Origin: Methanobacteriota archaeon
GTDB taxonomy: Archaea > Halobacteriota > Methanomicrobia > Methanomicrobiales > Methanoculleaceae
Reading direction: 5' to 3'
Assembly (NCBI GenBank): GCA_023393455.1
Contig: JAEWLJ010000002.1
Coordinates: 3,917-67,916 of the forward strand
DNA: 64,000 nt
The notes below the pieces were generated by a model that saw only the letters and a program-made list of their open reading frames with translations, had not been told where the DNA came from and did not search any database. Made by a program: the position numbers and the translations under genes. Shown piece after piece: positions 8,615 through 16,958 of this stretch. Positions within the stretch are counted from its first letter, which is position 1, and each line of letters opens with the position of its first letter.

Positions 8615-8790
8615 TCAAGGACCCTTCAGCGCCAGCAGGTCATCTTCGACCACGTTCCAGACTGCATCCCGGTCGATCCCGAAATAGTGGTGGATGAGGA
8701 TGTTCCTCATCCCGATGATGGGAGATGAGCGGATCACCCCGGACGCACAAAGCGATCCCGAACTTCATCCGCTATCCTCTTATTTCCGTC
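8615..8790 (-). pseudogene. C-terminal fragment of a HepT-like (DUF86/HEPN) toxin
   Basis: The minus strand encodes NKRIADEVRDRF, then after a frameshift PIIGMRNILIHHYFGIDRD and VWNVVEDDLLALKGP before TGA. This is the characteristic second half of HepT, including the R-x4-H RNase-like motif (RNILIH) and HHYFGID. The N-terminal part is absent, and the fragment begins right at the stop codon of the YhcG gene. HepT is the HEPN toxin of the MntA-HepT system; the operon's other parts lie on the far side of YhcG (10158-10492). Confidence 0.7.
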
Positions 8791-9945
8791 TCAAACTCCC
8801 AAACGTATTTGTTCTTCAATAAAAGCCTGCATTTCATCTTTTCCCGGCAGTTTTAGCAGATACCTGGAGACGAAGAGATTGTTGTCCATGCCTGCCAGAG
8901 CGTATTCCACCAGCGCCTGATTTTTATGGGTGCAGAGCAGAATGCCCACCGGCGGGTTATCTCCCTCAGTCATCACGTTCTTTCTATACCAGCTCACATA
9001 GGTGTTAAGTTGGCCAATGTTTTCATGACTGAAGCCATCCAGTTTCATCTCTACCAGTACATGGCATTTGAGAATACGGTGGTAAAAAACCAGGTCCACA
9101 AAAAAGTGCTCGTCACCAATGAGTATGCGTTTCTGCCGGGCTTCGAAACAGAATCCGTGGCCTAACTCGAGAAGAAATGCTTCCAACCTCTTGAGGAGTT
9201 GACTTTCCAGATGTGATTCGCTCATCACTTCTTCCGGCTTGAGTCCCAGAAATTCGAAGATGTAGGGATCACGGATAGCCAGATTAGGCTTGGCCTGTTC
9301 TGCATTCTGTTGTGCCAGTTCTGAAAGTTTTTTTTTATCGGCCGAGAGCCCGGAACGTTCATAATATAAACTGTTGATCTGACGTTTCAACTCGCGCACC
9401 GACCAATTACCGCGGATGCACTCGACTTCGTAAAAAGCGCGCCTGGTTTCGTCCTCCAGATTGATGAGTTCCGCGAGATGGGTAAAGGAGAGTCTGGAGA
9501 TCAATATCTTACCTGTACTACGGGAATGTGGAGTCACTGACTCCACATTCAGATGTCCGCTGTCCTGGGAGTCAATCCCCGATCCAGCGAAAAGTCTCTG
9601 CCGAACCGATGCATTCAGAAGCTGCGTCAATTGTGGAGGCAGCGCCCCCACAATCTGTGGATAGGTGAGATAGAACCGCCGATATCGGTACAACTCCCGA
9701 CGGTCGCAACGTGATATCTCCTGAGCCGTCAGAATTTCTGCAAGCCTGTCCATCAGCCTGTCTCCATAGTCTGCACGATCAATGCCGAAACGCTCGTATT
9801 CCTCAATGTAGCAACCAATGAGCCAGTTTCTGAGCGTCAGGCTGATATTGACCGCACGACTGGCCTGAGTAACCAGTTCATCATGAACGTGGCGGATAGA
9901 CCCTACCAGTCCATCAAAATTGAATATCGGTTCTTCCGTACTCAT
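8791..9945 (-). CDS. YhcG/DUF1016 family PDDEXK nuclease
   Basis: 384 residues, full length for the family. Residues 10-190 are the alpha-helical DUF1016_N domain (TLRNWLIGCYIEEYE; later ELINLEDETRRAFYEVECIR and NWSVRELKRQINSLYYER). About 225-375 is the nuclease domain, with FFVDLVFYHRILKCHVLVEMKL giving the D and ExK catalytic residues, then IGQLNTYVSWYRKNV and VGILLC. It is predicted to cut or bind DNA; the family is enriched in defence loci, and the biological target is unproven. It sits between two parts of a broken MntA-HepT operon. Start ATG at 9945; upstream ribosome site not obvious. Confidence 0.9.
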   Translation of the reverse strand: MSTEEPIFNFDGLVGSIRHVHDELVTQASRAVNISLTLRNWLIGCYIEEYERFGIDRADYGDRLMDRLAEILTAQEISRCDRRELYRYRRFYLTYPQIVGALPPQLTQLLNASVRQRLFAGSGIDSQDSGHLNVESVTPHSRSTGKILISRLSFTHLAELINLEDETRRAFYEVECIRGNWSVRELKRQINSLYYERSGLSADKKKLSELAQQNAEQAKPNLAIRDPYIFEFLGLKPEEVMSESHLESQLLKRLEAFLLELGHGFCFEARQKRILIGDEHFFVDLVFYHRILKCHVLVEMKLDGFSHENIGQLNTYVSWYRKNVMTEGDNPPVGILLCTHKNQALVEYALAGMDNNLFVSRYLLKLPGKDEMQAFIEEQIRLGV

Positions 9946-10157
9946 CTATAGTGCCTCATAACCTTAGATCATCCCCTGCAGATGATCGTTGAATCGCATG
10001 ACGGGGAAGAGTCGCTCTTATGAATCCTCCTATCTCCTTATCTGTTCATATTTGCGTAGGATTACATAATTCATTTGATTAGCCAGCCTGGAGAACCGGA
10101 TAAGATATTGGCAGGATCTCCTCGATCCGGCCGCGTTTGCCCTGGATATGGGTGGTG

Positions 10158-10205
10158 TCAGTGGTGACGAAGCATGTGAATGAGATAAAGCCGGGCATCC
10201 TTCAC
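10158..10205 (-). pseudogene. N-terminal stub of a HepT-like toxin
   Basis: GTG at 10205 overlaps the mntA stop (GTGA) in the way typical of mntA-hepT operons and starts VKDARLYLIHMLRHH before TGA. KDxRLYLxHI is the standard HepT opening. After 15 codons the homology ends. The matching C-terminal half lies at 8615-8790, beyond the YhcG gene. I infer that the gene was interrupted or replaced in the middle. Confidence 0.55.
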
Positions 10206-10492
10206 AGCGGCACGGCATCCGGAGAGATGCGGTCCCTGATGTACCAGTGCAGTCCTCCCTCGGTCACCACGTCGACCTCGCGGCCGAGCAGGTCTTTTTA
10301 GTCCTGAGCAAGAGCGATGTGGTCGAGGAGACTCCTCCCCGGCTCGAACTCGACGAGGAGATCGAGGTCGCTCTCCGGGGTCTCCTCGTCCCGGGCCACC
10401 GACCCGAAGACCCTGACCCTGCGGGCGCCGTGTCCGGCTGCGACTCCAAGGATCTCTTCCCGCCGCTCAAGCAGGTCGGCACACAAACTCAA
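10202..10492 (-). pseudogene. MntA-type nucleotidyltransferase antitoxin with in-frame stop
   Basis: From a TTG at 10492 with a GAGAGGGG ribosome site, the frame shows the minimal nucleotidyltransferase signature RVFGSVARDEETPESDLDLL, followed by EFEPGRSLLDHIALAQD. A TAA at 10298-10300 then interrupts it, after which the same frame continues with KDLLGREVDVVTEGGLHWYI and ends DAVPL-TGA, exactly as intact family members do. MntA neutralises HepT by adding AMP to it. The nonsense codon, together with the broken hepT, indicates a dead module. A TATA-like CTTATATC lies about 40-50 nt upstream. Confidence 0.7.
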
Positions 10493-10569
10493 TCCGCCCC
10501 TCTCCTGTATCGGTCTTATGGACCGGGGGATATAAGAGTTCTCCCGGGATCCGGTGGGGAGAGACCTGC

Positions 10570-11097
10570 CTACTCCTGCCACCTCGGCAGCGTCGAGAGG
10601 TACTGGCCGACCATCTCCTTCGCCTTCTCAAGCGGCATCCCGAGGTTCTCGGCCATCGCCGGCGCGTACTGCTCGACCGCCCCCTCCCGCGTCAGATCGG
10701 GTTCCGTGAACCCCCCGTCGCGGTAACAGTAGGTGCAGTATCTCACCGAGAGCGACCCGTCCGCCTCCGTCCCGGCGTCCTCGTCGCGGGCAAGGGGCAT
10801 CCCGCAGCTCTCGCAGAGGGGAATCTCCCTCCCCGACCACCGCTTCAGGCACGATATCTGCTCCTTCGTGAACGCCACCGCCTTCTCGGGAGGAATCGCG
10901 TACATCTGCGCCATCATCTCCCCGCCAACCTTTGCCATCTCGTCGATGGTGATATCGGGCGCCGTGAACGCCCCGCCCTGGTAGCAGTAGGTGCAGTAGT
11001 CCTTCGAGAGTGCGCCGTCCGCTTCCGTCCCGAACTGCTCAACCGCGCTCATCGGCATCCCGCAGCTCTGGCACGTACGTATCTTATCTGTCTTCAT
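10570..11097 (-). CDS. Tandem zinc-ribbon protein (Zn_ribbon_2-like, duplicated)
   Basis: 175 residues from the ATG at 11097, chosen for the ribosome site GGAGAT just upstream. Two near-identical modules follow: CQSCGMPM...GTEADG...YCTYCYQGGAF at about 8-40 and CESCGMPL...GTEADG...YCTYCYRDGGF at about 92-125. Each has two CxxC pairs able to bind one zinc. Each module is followed by a helical segment (DEMAKVGGEMMAQMYAIP; AVEQYAPAMAENLGMP). This matches the 'putative zinc ribbon' family, usually single-copy; function unknown. The C-terminus WQE is complete. Confidence 0.8.
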   Translation of the reverse strand: MKTDKIRTCQSCGMPMSAVEQFGTEADGALSKDYCTYCYQGGAFTAPDITIDEMAKVGGEMMAQMYAIPPEKAVAFTKEQISCLKRWSGREIPLCESCGMPLARDEDAGTEADGSLSVRYCTYCYRDGGFTEPDLTREGAVEQYAPAMAENLGMPLEKAKEMVGQYLSTLPRWQE

Positions 11098-11164
11098 GCA
11101 ATCTCCTTTTAGCGACAAAACGCTTTTAATAAGCAAAACGGTTGTATGAGAGATAAATATTCCC

Positions 11165-11210
11165 AAAAAAAAAAGCGGCCGCGCCCGTAAACGCTCGCGG
11201 AGCGGGCCGC
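11165..11210 (-). terminator. Hairpin plus T10 terminator
   Basis: Just after the stop of the gene at 11214, a GC-rich hairpin (GCGGCC ... GGCCGC) is followed on the minus strand by ten T residues. It would end the Lrp-operon transcript. Confidence 0.65.
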
Positions 11211-11213
11211 CGC

Positions 11214-11666
11214 CTATCTCTTCCGGGGCGGGAACTGGATTGTCATCCTGCCGCCTGCGCCGTGCACGAGCACCGCGTCGCGCTGGAGCGCCCGGGCGTA
11301 GCCCTCAAGATAGGGCTCGGCCACCCGGATATCCGCGAAGGTCTCCCGGACCGCCGTTGCCGCGCCGTCGATCGCGATAGATATGCCCCCATCGGCGGCG
11401 TCCGCAGACTCGCAGGGGATCCCCCACGTCAGGAGGAGCCCTTCCATCAGGGTCGGGGGATCGAGCTGCTCCTCGGCATGGGTGAGGAGTTCCGTCCCGC
11501 TCTCTTCACCAAGTCGCCTGGCGGTGGCGGCTATCCGCTCCGTGAGCCCGGGCGGAGCGTCCAGAAGGAGTTTCTGCACGAGCGATCCGATGACGTCGTG
11601 CCGCTTCAGCGACCGCGCCACCTTGATCAGCTGCCAGTCCCGGGCAAACGAAGTACCGGTGCGCAT
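11214..11666 (-). CDS. Hypothetical protein, third gene of the Lrp operon
   Basis: 150 residues, soluble, alpha/beta by composition. No TM helix, cysteine motif or known catalytic signature. The segment LDAPPGLTERIAATARRLGE looks helical, and the C-terminus ends with basic PPRKR. A ribosome site (GAGGGT) precedes the ATG, and the gap to the upstream gene is three bases, so it is co-transcribed with the membrane protein and Lrp regulator. Family not recognised. Confidence 0.7.
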   Translation of the reverse strand: MRTGTSFARDWQLIKVARSLKRHDVIGSLVQKLLLDAPPGLTERIAATARRLGEESGTELLTHAEEQLDPPTLMEGLLLTWGIPCESADAADGGISIAIDGAATAVRETFADIRVAEPYLEGYARALQRDAVLVHGAGGRMTIQFPPRKR

Positions 11667-11669
11667 CTC

Positions 11670-11957
11670 TTACCCTCTCATGATGCCGTAAGCCATCACG
11701 CAGAGGCCGATGATCACCATGACGCGGGAGAAGATCGCCGACCAGGCGATGGTGAAGTCATCGGGCGTGAAGACGCTCACGAGATCGGCGAACGTGATCC
11801 CCACGACCAGCGTAAACAGCCCGTAGATAAAGATGAGCAGGGTAGGCTGCCTCACGATACGGTAGGCATTGAAGATGATGCCGATCAGGAGCGCTCCGAG
11901 GAGAAGCGTCACGATCGCAAGCATCTGCTGTATGGTCTCAACTTCCATTCCGTTCAT
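11670..11957 (-). CDS. Small three-helix membrane protein
   Basis: 95 residues with three clear hydrophobic helices (about 10-30 MLAIVTLLLGALLIGIIF, 38-60 TLLIFIYGLFTLVVGITF, 70-92 AIFSRVMVIIGLCVMAYGIM). Its ATG overlaps the Lrp stop codon by four bases (ATGA), so translation is coupled to the regulator. It belongs to a widespread class of small archaeal membrane proteins found beside winged-helix regulators, where a sensing role is often suspected. That role is inference. Confidence 0.75.
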   Translation of the reverse strand: MNGMEVETIQQMLAIVTLLLGALLIGIIFNAYRIVRQPTLLIFIYGLFTLVVGITFADLVSVFTPDDFTIAWSAIFSRVMVIIGLCVMAYGIMRG

Positions 11958-12385
11958 GTCTGTTCCTTGACCTTCCTCACCGAGATGATCGTCTGGATAT
12001 CCCTCACTCCCGGAAGGCCGGAGAGGGGGACGAGCACGTTCCGTTTCAACTCAGATATGTTCTGCACCCGGACCTTGACGAAGAAGTCGCCCGGCTCAAG
12101 AACCTCGTAGAGTTCAAGGATGCTCGGGAGACCCCGCATGAACTCTTCGACCTCCGGTTTCCCCTCGGGGTGAACCCGGACGTTCAGAAAAGCGACCAGC
12201 GTATGCTCGAAGCACTTCTGGTTGATGACGATCGTGAACCGCTCAAGGATCCCGGCGTTCTTCAACTTCTCGATCCGTTTAAAGACCGTCGACGGTGCGA
12301 TACCCAGCATTGAGCCAAGTTCTGCCATAGACATTCGCCCGTCTTTCTGCAGTTCCCGAAGGATCGCATCGTCGATCTCGTCCAT
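11954..12385 (-). CDS. Lrp/AsnC family transcriptional regulator
   Basis: 143 residues. The N-terminal winged HTH (about 1-55) reads DEIDDAILRELQKDGRMSMA and ELGSMLGIAPSTVFKRIEKL, followed by an RAM-type alpha/beta domain (about 65-140, HTLVAFLNVRV; DFFVKVRV; ISELKRNVLVPLSGLPGV). Lrp proteins bind DNA as dimers or octamers and often sense amino acids. First gene of a three-gene operon; the TATA box is 26 nt before the ATG, so the transcript is probably leaderless, and it may repress itself. Confidence 0.9.
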   Translation of the reverse strand: MDEIDDAILRELQKDGRMSMAELGSMLGIAPSTVFKRIEKLKNAGILERFTIVINQKCFEHTLVAFLNVRVHPEGKPEVEEFMRGLPSILELYEVLEPGDFFVKVRVQNISELKRNVLVPLSGLPGVRDIQTIISVRKVKEQT

Positions 12386-12403
12386 TCATACAGTAGTTAC
12401 AAG

Positions 12404-12418
12404 TTTTTATTAATAAAA
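12404..12418 (-). promoter_or_regulatory. TATA box of the Lrp operon
   Basis: TTTTTATTAATAAAAA on the minus strand is A/T-rich and palindromic. Its centre lies about 26 nt upstream of the Lrp ATG, as expected for a leaderless archaeal gene. The palindrome could also be a regulator site. Confidence 0.6.
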
Positions 12419-12582
12419 ATTCCGTATTTGCTTTTATACCTTGTGTGGATTTTTTTTCGTTTCTACTGGGTAATGGACGGGCCAGGAGGGTTTTGCCTGC
12501 CCCCTGTCCGGTGATTAAATGCAGGTTTTTTGAGGTTTGAGAAATAAAATAGGGTTATTTCCAACGACGGTGAACTAAATTT

Positions 12583-13383
12583 TCATATCCCGTGAAAGAC
12601 TGTTCCCCCCGGGTTGACGATCCTGATCGTCCCGGCTCCTCCCGCTGCTTCCCGGATGGCCGTATCGATGAATGCTCGTGCCGCGCGGAATCCCTCTTCT
12701 ACGGACATTCCCCGGGCGAGAGAGGCAGCGAGCGCAGCCGAGAAGCAACATCCCGACCCGTGCACCGAGTAGGGGTACCGCTCCCCGGAGAGCCGTATCT
12801 CACCGTCTCGGTCGACCAGGATATCGACCGCTGCACCGCCGGCGAGATGGCCGCCCTTCACCACCACGGCACGGGCGCCGAGGTCGAGGATCCGTTGCCC
12901 GGCCTCGGCCATCTCCTCGACGGTCGAAACACGCATCCGGCCGAGCACCTCTGCCTCAGGGATGTTCGGGGTGACGACCGCCGCCAGGGGGATGAGGAGT
13001 TCCGCGAGATCCCTGACGGCATCTTCCGCGAGCAGCCGGTGGCCCGACGTCGAGACCATCACCGGGTCGATCACGAGCGCGGCATCCTCGGGGAGAGCCG
13101 TTGCGACGACCCGGACGTTCTCGGCGTTCGCGAGCATCCCGGTCTTCCATGCTCCGATCGAGAAACCGTCGGCGACCGTCTCCATCTGCGCCCGGACTGC
13201 GTCCGGCGGGAGCACCCAGGTTCCCCGCACCTCGCGGGTGTTCTGGGCGGTCACCGCCGTAATGACCGTCAGCCCAAAGACCCCGAGTGCCGTGAACGTC
13301 TTCAAGTCCGCCTGGATGCCCGCCCCTCCCCCGGAGTCGGAACCGGCGATAGAACACGCGGCGATCATCTGCGCATCCGTCAT
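12583..13383 (-). CDS. thiD: Hydroxymethylpyrimidine (phospho)kinase ThiD
   Basis: 266 residues, the usual size of a single-domain ThiD. Ribokinase-like fold with IAGSDSGGGAGIQADLKTF at the N-terminus (substrate and ATP loop), VTAQNT, MVSTSGHRLL, VVKGGHL and the anion-hole motif HGSGCCFSAALAA near 210. It phosphorylates HMP and HMP-P to HMP-PP for thiamine synthesis in the cytoplasm. Unlike many archaeal versions, there is no fused ThiN domain. The ATG is directly preceded by TGAGGG; the in-frame ATG five codons later has better ribosome-site spacing and may be the real start. Divergent from the AIR-synthase-like gene. Confidence 0.92.
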   Translation of the reverse strand: MTDAQMIAACSIAGSDSGGGAGIQADLKTFTALGVFGLTVITAVTAQNTREVRGTWVLPPDAVRAQMETVADGFSIGAWKTGMLANAENVRVVATALPEDAALVIDPVMVSTSGHRLLAEDAVRDLAELLIPLAAVVTPNIPEAEVLGRMRVSTVEEMAEAGQRILDLGARAVVVKGGHLAGGAAVDILVDRDGEIRLSGERYPYSVHGSGCCFSAALAASLARGMSVEEGFRAARAFIDTAIREAAGGAGTIRIVNPGGTVFHGI

Positions 13384-13469
13384 CCCTCAGATGTCGCCCG
13401 GTATCCGCTTGAATCTTTGCCTCTGGTGCGCCATTCCCTTTATCTCGTCCTGCACCGACCACTCTTACA

Positions 13470-14798
13470 ATGGACGTAGAAGAGATCAGCCGCCGGCACC
13501 TCGCCGCCGGCACCCCTGACGACGAGATCGTGCGCTTTCTCTCCCGGGATATCCTCTCGATCAAGCACCACCGCGTGACCCCCGCCTACGCCGAGGCATT
13601 TGCCCGGGCAGTCCTCGCCGAAGCGAAGAACTCGACCGGGCTCTCCGGCGACCTCTTCACCTTCGAGCCTTCGGGCTCGACGATGGGCGAGTTCGGCGTC
13701 GGTTCACGAGGGTCGGGCGACTTCTTCGCCCACCGGGAGCTCGCCCGGATCATCGGCCGGACAGACGCCGCGGTCGGCGTCGACGAGATGGACGACGCCG
13801 GCGCCGTCCGTGCCGGAGGCGACTACATCATCACCACCGTCGACGGGATGCACTCCCGCCTCTCCGACTTTCCCTTCCTCGCCGGGTTCCACGTCACCCG
13901 GGCGACGCTCCGCGACGTCTACGTCATGGGGGCAAAACCCGTCGCGCTCCTCTCCGATATCCACGTCGCCGACGACGGCGACGTCGCGAAGATATTCGAC
14001 TACACGGCGGGGGTCTCCGCCGTCGGCGAGGCGATGGGCGTCCCGCTCGTCACCGGCTCGACCCTCCGGATCGGGGGGGACATGGTGCTCGGGACCCGGC
14101 TGACCGGATGCGTTGGCGCCGTCGGCGTCGCGAACCACCTCACCGCCCGGAAGCAGATCGCCCCCGGCGACGTCCTTCTCATGACCGAAGGGGCGGGCGG
14201 CGGGACGATCGCCACCGCCGCGATCTACTCCGGGTTCCCTGAGGTCGTCGAGGAGACGATCAACCTCCACTTCCTCAAGGCCTGCGAGGCGCTGCTTGCA
14301 AGCGACGTCCTCAATAGCATCCACGCCATGACCGACGTCACGAACGGCGGGCTCCGGGGCGACGCCTACGAGATGGCCGAGACCGCCGGCTGCCGGATCA
14401 TCGTCGTCGAAGACGACCTCCGCACCCTCGTCCGGCCGAAAGTTCTCTCAATGCTCGACGCCCTCCAGATCGACTACCTCGGTGTATCGCTCGACGCACT
14501 TCTCGTCGTCGCGCCGCCCGAGGCTGCGCCCGAGATCCGGCGGGTCGTCGAGTCCGCGGGCGTCGCGATGAAAGAGATCGGCTACGTCGAGGAAGGAAAA
14601 CCCGAGTCCGTCCTCTCGGTCGGCGGCGAGATCCGGGATTTCACACCCCGGTTCAGGGAGTCGGCCTACACCCCGGTCAAGAAGGTCGTCGATGAGGACA
14701 AGAGAGATTTTGATGAGATGAAGACCGGGGTCGAGCGGGCGGCGGAGGCGGCGCTGGCGAAGAAAGAGCGGATCCTCTCCCGGCTCCGGTCTTCGTGA
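13470..14798 (+). CDS. AIR synthase / HypE-like protein (COG1973 type)
   Basis: 442 residues with the PurM/HypE two-domain fold: the N-terminal ATP-binding half contains GSRGSGDFFAHRELARIIG and VDEMDDAGAV, with the aspartate pair of the family. RDVYVMGAKPVALLSDIHVA follows in the core, and the C-terminal half has MTEGAGGG and MTDVTNGGLRGDAYEMAE. Methanogens carry several such paralogues (methanogenesis marker 2 and a longer COG1973 group); the length and the helical N-terminal extension suggest the latter. Substrate unknown; relatives make ATP-activated intermediates on amides or carboxylates. Monocistronic, divergent from thiD. Confidence 0.8.
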   Translation: MDVEEISRRHLAAGTPDDEIVRFLSRDILSIKHHRVTPAYAEAFARAVLAEAKNSTGLSGDLFTFEPSGSTMGEFGVGSRGSGDFFAHRELARIIGRTDAAVGVDEMDDAGAVRAGGDYIITTVDGMHSRLSDFPFLAGFHVTRATLRDVYVMGAKPVALLSDIHVADDGDVAKIFDYTAGVSAVGEAMGVPLVTGSTLRIGGDMVLGTRLTGCVGAVGVANHLTARKQIAPGDVLLMTEGAGGGTIATAAIYSGFPEVVEETINLHFLKACEALLASDVLNSIHAMTDVTNGGLRGDAYEMAETAGCRIIVVEDDLRTLVRPKVLSMLDALQIDYLGVSLDALLVVAPPEAAPEIRRVVESAGVAMKEIGYVEEGKPESVLSVGGEIRDFTPRFRESAYTPVKKVVDEDKRDFDEMKTGVERAAEAALAKKERILSRLRSS

Positions 14799-15256
14799 GG
14801 AGAGGGTGTAGCCTCGAACGGTGGAAGGACATTCGTCCTGGAGAGAGGGTTATCGCCCCTCCTGCAAACCTTTTCTTATGTGATAGAGACAGGGGAGGGG
14901 AAACGAGTTCCCCCTCCCCGTCAGCCCCTCCTCCAATGGCGATAGCCACCAAAGTCCACTGTATGGGGAGATGCTGGAGAAGGATGGTTTCCCTTCTCGC
15001 TTCCCTGGATACGGCTTTCCACCGGATATCGCCATGACTGCCCCTGCCCCCGGAAGGGGGCGGAGTGGGGGCTACAGAGGAAGGGCATACGGACATTCCC
15101 CGACTAAAGGTCGGGCGGGGCGGGCAGAGCATCCACTGCTATCTGGATGACGGGTGAGGAAAAATATCTGGACAGGTACGGGCGAGGTCGGTCGGCTCCA
15201 TTGTAGAGTGGTTCGGAGAGGGTGAGAGCAGTGACCCCTGCACCCCGCTAAAAAAA
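14799..15256. other. Intergenic stretch with G/C-run hairpins and a dispersed repeat
   Basis: No gene is supported. A strong hairpin lies at 14892-14919 (GGGGAGGGG, loop, CCCCCTCCCC) and another at 15045-15060 (GCCCCC-GGAA-GGGGGC). The 25-nt stretch beginning ACGGCTTTCCACCGG at 15010 continues to ATATCGCCA and is nearly repeated at 50462-50486. A related piece lies at 32974-32986. Confidence 0.45.
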
Positions 15257-15973
15257 CTAATCCTCCGGCTTCTTCCCGCCTGCGCAGACGTTATACGCCA
15301 GGTACGGCAGTTTCTCCTCGACGAAAGGCTCCACCTTCCTCGCGAGGTTAAAGACCGGGTCGGCGAGATTCAGGTGCGCAAACGAACACCGGCTGACCGA
15401 GACGCTCTCAAACCCGGCCGCCTTGAAGAGCTCCGCGATCTCGGCGTTGGTGTAGTAGTGCTCGTCGAAGTCCCCGACACCCACCTTCTTCAGGCCGACC
15501 TTCTCCCCCATCTGGTAGGCGATGGGGACGATGCTCGTAAAGACCGTTCGCGAGAGGGTGCAGACAGCGATCCGGCCGCCGGGCTTTAAGACCCGGAAGC
15601 ACTCCCGGAGCATCCCCTCCGGGTCGGGGACGTAGCTGAAGGCAAGCAGGCTCGCAAGGGCGTCAAAGGTGGCGTCCTTGAACGGGAGGACATCGGCCGT
15701 CCCGACGCAGAACCCCGACCCCGGACAGCGCTGCCGCCCGTGCCGGACCATTCCCGGGCTGATATCGAGCCCGACCGCCTGACCGCCATCCTCAACATAG
15801 CGCTGCACAAAAAGCCCGGTTCCGCACCCGAGGTCGAGAAGGAATCCGCCTTTCGGGATCTCCCGCATCACGTGGTCAGAGATATGCCCGTGATAATACC
15901 TTCCGCGGTTGCCGTCGTAGCGGTTATCGTAGATATCCGCGACCTCGTCATAATGTTGCTGTACTTTCTTCAC
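15257..15973 (-). CDS. Class I SAM-dependent methyltransferase
   Basis: 238 residues from a GTG at 15973, chosen because GGAGGT lies 5 nt upstream. Motif I is LLDLGCGTGLFVQRY (about residue 45), then GLDISPGMVRHG, ADVLPFKDATFDALASL and RVLKPGGRIAV, a standard Methyltransf_11 pattern of the UbiE/small-molecule type. The C-terminal part (EIAELFKAAGFESVSVSRC) is also typical. Substrate unknown. The start lies 26 nt inside the end of the RFC paralogue, so this is the last gene of the long overlapping operon. Confidence 0.85.
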   Translation of the reverse strand: MKKVQQHYDEVADIYDNRYDGNRGRYYHGHISDHVMREIPKGGFLLDLGCGTGLFVQRYVEDGGQAVGLDISPGMVRHGRQRCPGSGFCVGTADVLPFKDATFDALASLLAFSYVPDPEGMLRECFRVLKPGGRIAVCTLSRTVFTSIVPIAYQMGEKVGLKKVGVGDFDEHYYTNAEIAELFKAAGFESVSVSRCSFAHLNLADPVFNLARKVEPFVEEKLPYLAYNVCAGGKKPED

Positions 15974-16958
15974 TGAACACCTCCCGGGCGATCCGGGCAA
16001 GCAGTGCATTGACCTGCACAAAATCGTTTGCGTTGTGGGTGAGCCGGAGATCCGCGTCGGCGAGCGCGATGGCAAGGGCCGGATGGTTGTACTCGCGCCT
16101 GACCACCTGCCGGAGTTCGCCGACGACCTCCCGCGCCGAGAGCCCGTACTCGATCATCAGCGACTCGGCGATCCGCCGGGCGGCGCCGAAGTTGCCGTCC
16201 CGGAGAGCGACGAACGCCGACGTAGCGACGTTCGCGGTCTCGGAGCGCGAGATCTCCGCGAGGTCGAACTCCTTCTCCGCTCTCGCGGCGATCTGCAGGT
16301 ACATGATCGCACGCCGCAGGTCTCCCTGCGCGGCATACACGATCAGGTCGATGTCGTCGGCCGGAACCGCGGCACCTTCCGCGGCCAGGATCTCATCGAG
16401 CCGGGCCCGGACGAGCGCTCTCTCTATCGGGGCGAAGAAGAGCGGCAGACAGCGCGACGCGATGGCCGGGATGATCGTCGAGGGGCGGACGGTGACGAAG
16501 ATGAACCGGCAGGTGGCGCTGTATCGCTCCATCGTCCGGCGCAGGGCCTGCTGTGCCTCGAACGTCAGGCCGTGCGCGTCCTCGAAGACCATCAATTTGA
16601 AGTCGGCGTCGAGCGGGCGCATCGAGGCGTACCACTTCACGATCTGTTTGAAGTTGACGATCAGGCTCCGGTCCTTGCGGTAGACCATGCTGAACCGCTC
16701 GTCCGACTCGAGCGCGCTCCTCCCTCTCCCGAGAAGGTCGGTCGCGCTGAAGACGGTCGTGTTCGCCTTCCAGTTCTCGCCGTAGAGCCTTCGCGCAAGG
16801 CACTCGACGGCCGCGGTCTTCCCGGTGCCGTGCGGGCCGGAGATGAGCAGATGGGGCACGCTCCCCGAATCCGCGAACGCCGTCATGTGGCGAACGACCT
16901 CGTCCTGTCCGATGATATCGTCGCACCGCGCCGGGCGGTAGACCTCACTCCAGAGCAT
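15948..16958 (-). CDS. RFC small-subunit paralogue (AAA+ clamp-loader-like)
   Basis: 336 residues, AAA+ plus collar domain like RfcS. Walker A is GPHGTGKTAAVE (about 42-53). The usual Walker B LDEAD is replaced by VFEDAHGLT, so the catalytic DE pair is changed, while the arginine-finger SRC motif is kept (ASRCLPLFF). The canonical RfcS is at 27584-28558. Methanomicrobiales and Methanosarcina carry two small RFC subunits, and this fits the divergent one. It should load the PCNA clamp as part of a heteromeric RFC. The start overlaps the phosphopantothenate synthetase gene by 14 nt. Confidence 0.85.
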   Translation of the reverse strand: MLWSEVYRPARCDDIIGQDEVVRHMTAFADSGSVPHLLISGPHGTGKTAAVECLARRLYGENWKANTTVFSATDLLGRGRSALESDERFSMVYRKDRSLIVNFKQIVKWYASMRPLDADFKLMVFEDAHGLTFEAQQALRRTMERYSATCRFIFVTVRPSTIIPAIASRCLPLFFAPIERALVRARLDEILAAEGAAVPADDIDLIVYAAQGDLRRAIMYLQIAARAEKEFDLAEISRSETANVATSAFVALRDGNFGAARRIAESLMIEYGLSAREVVGELRQVVRREYNHPALAIALADADLRLTHNANDFVQVNALLARIAREVFSEESTATL

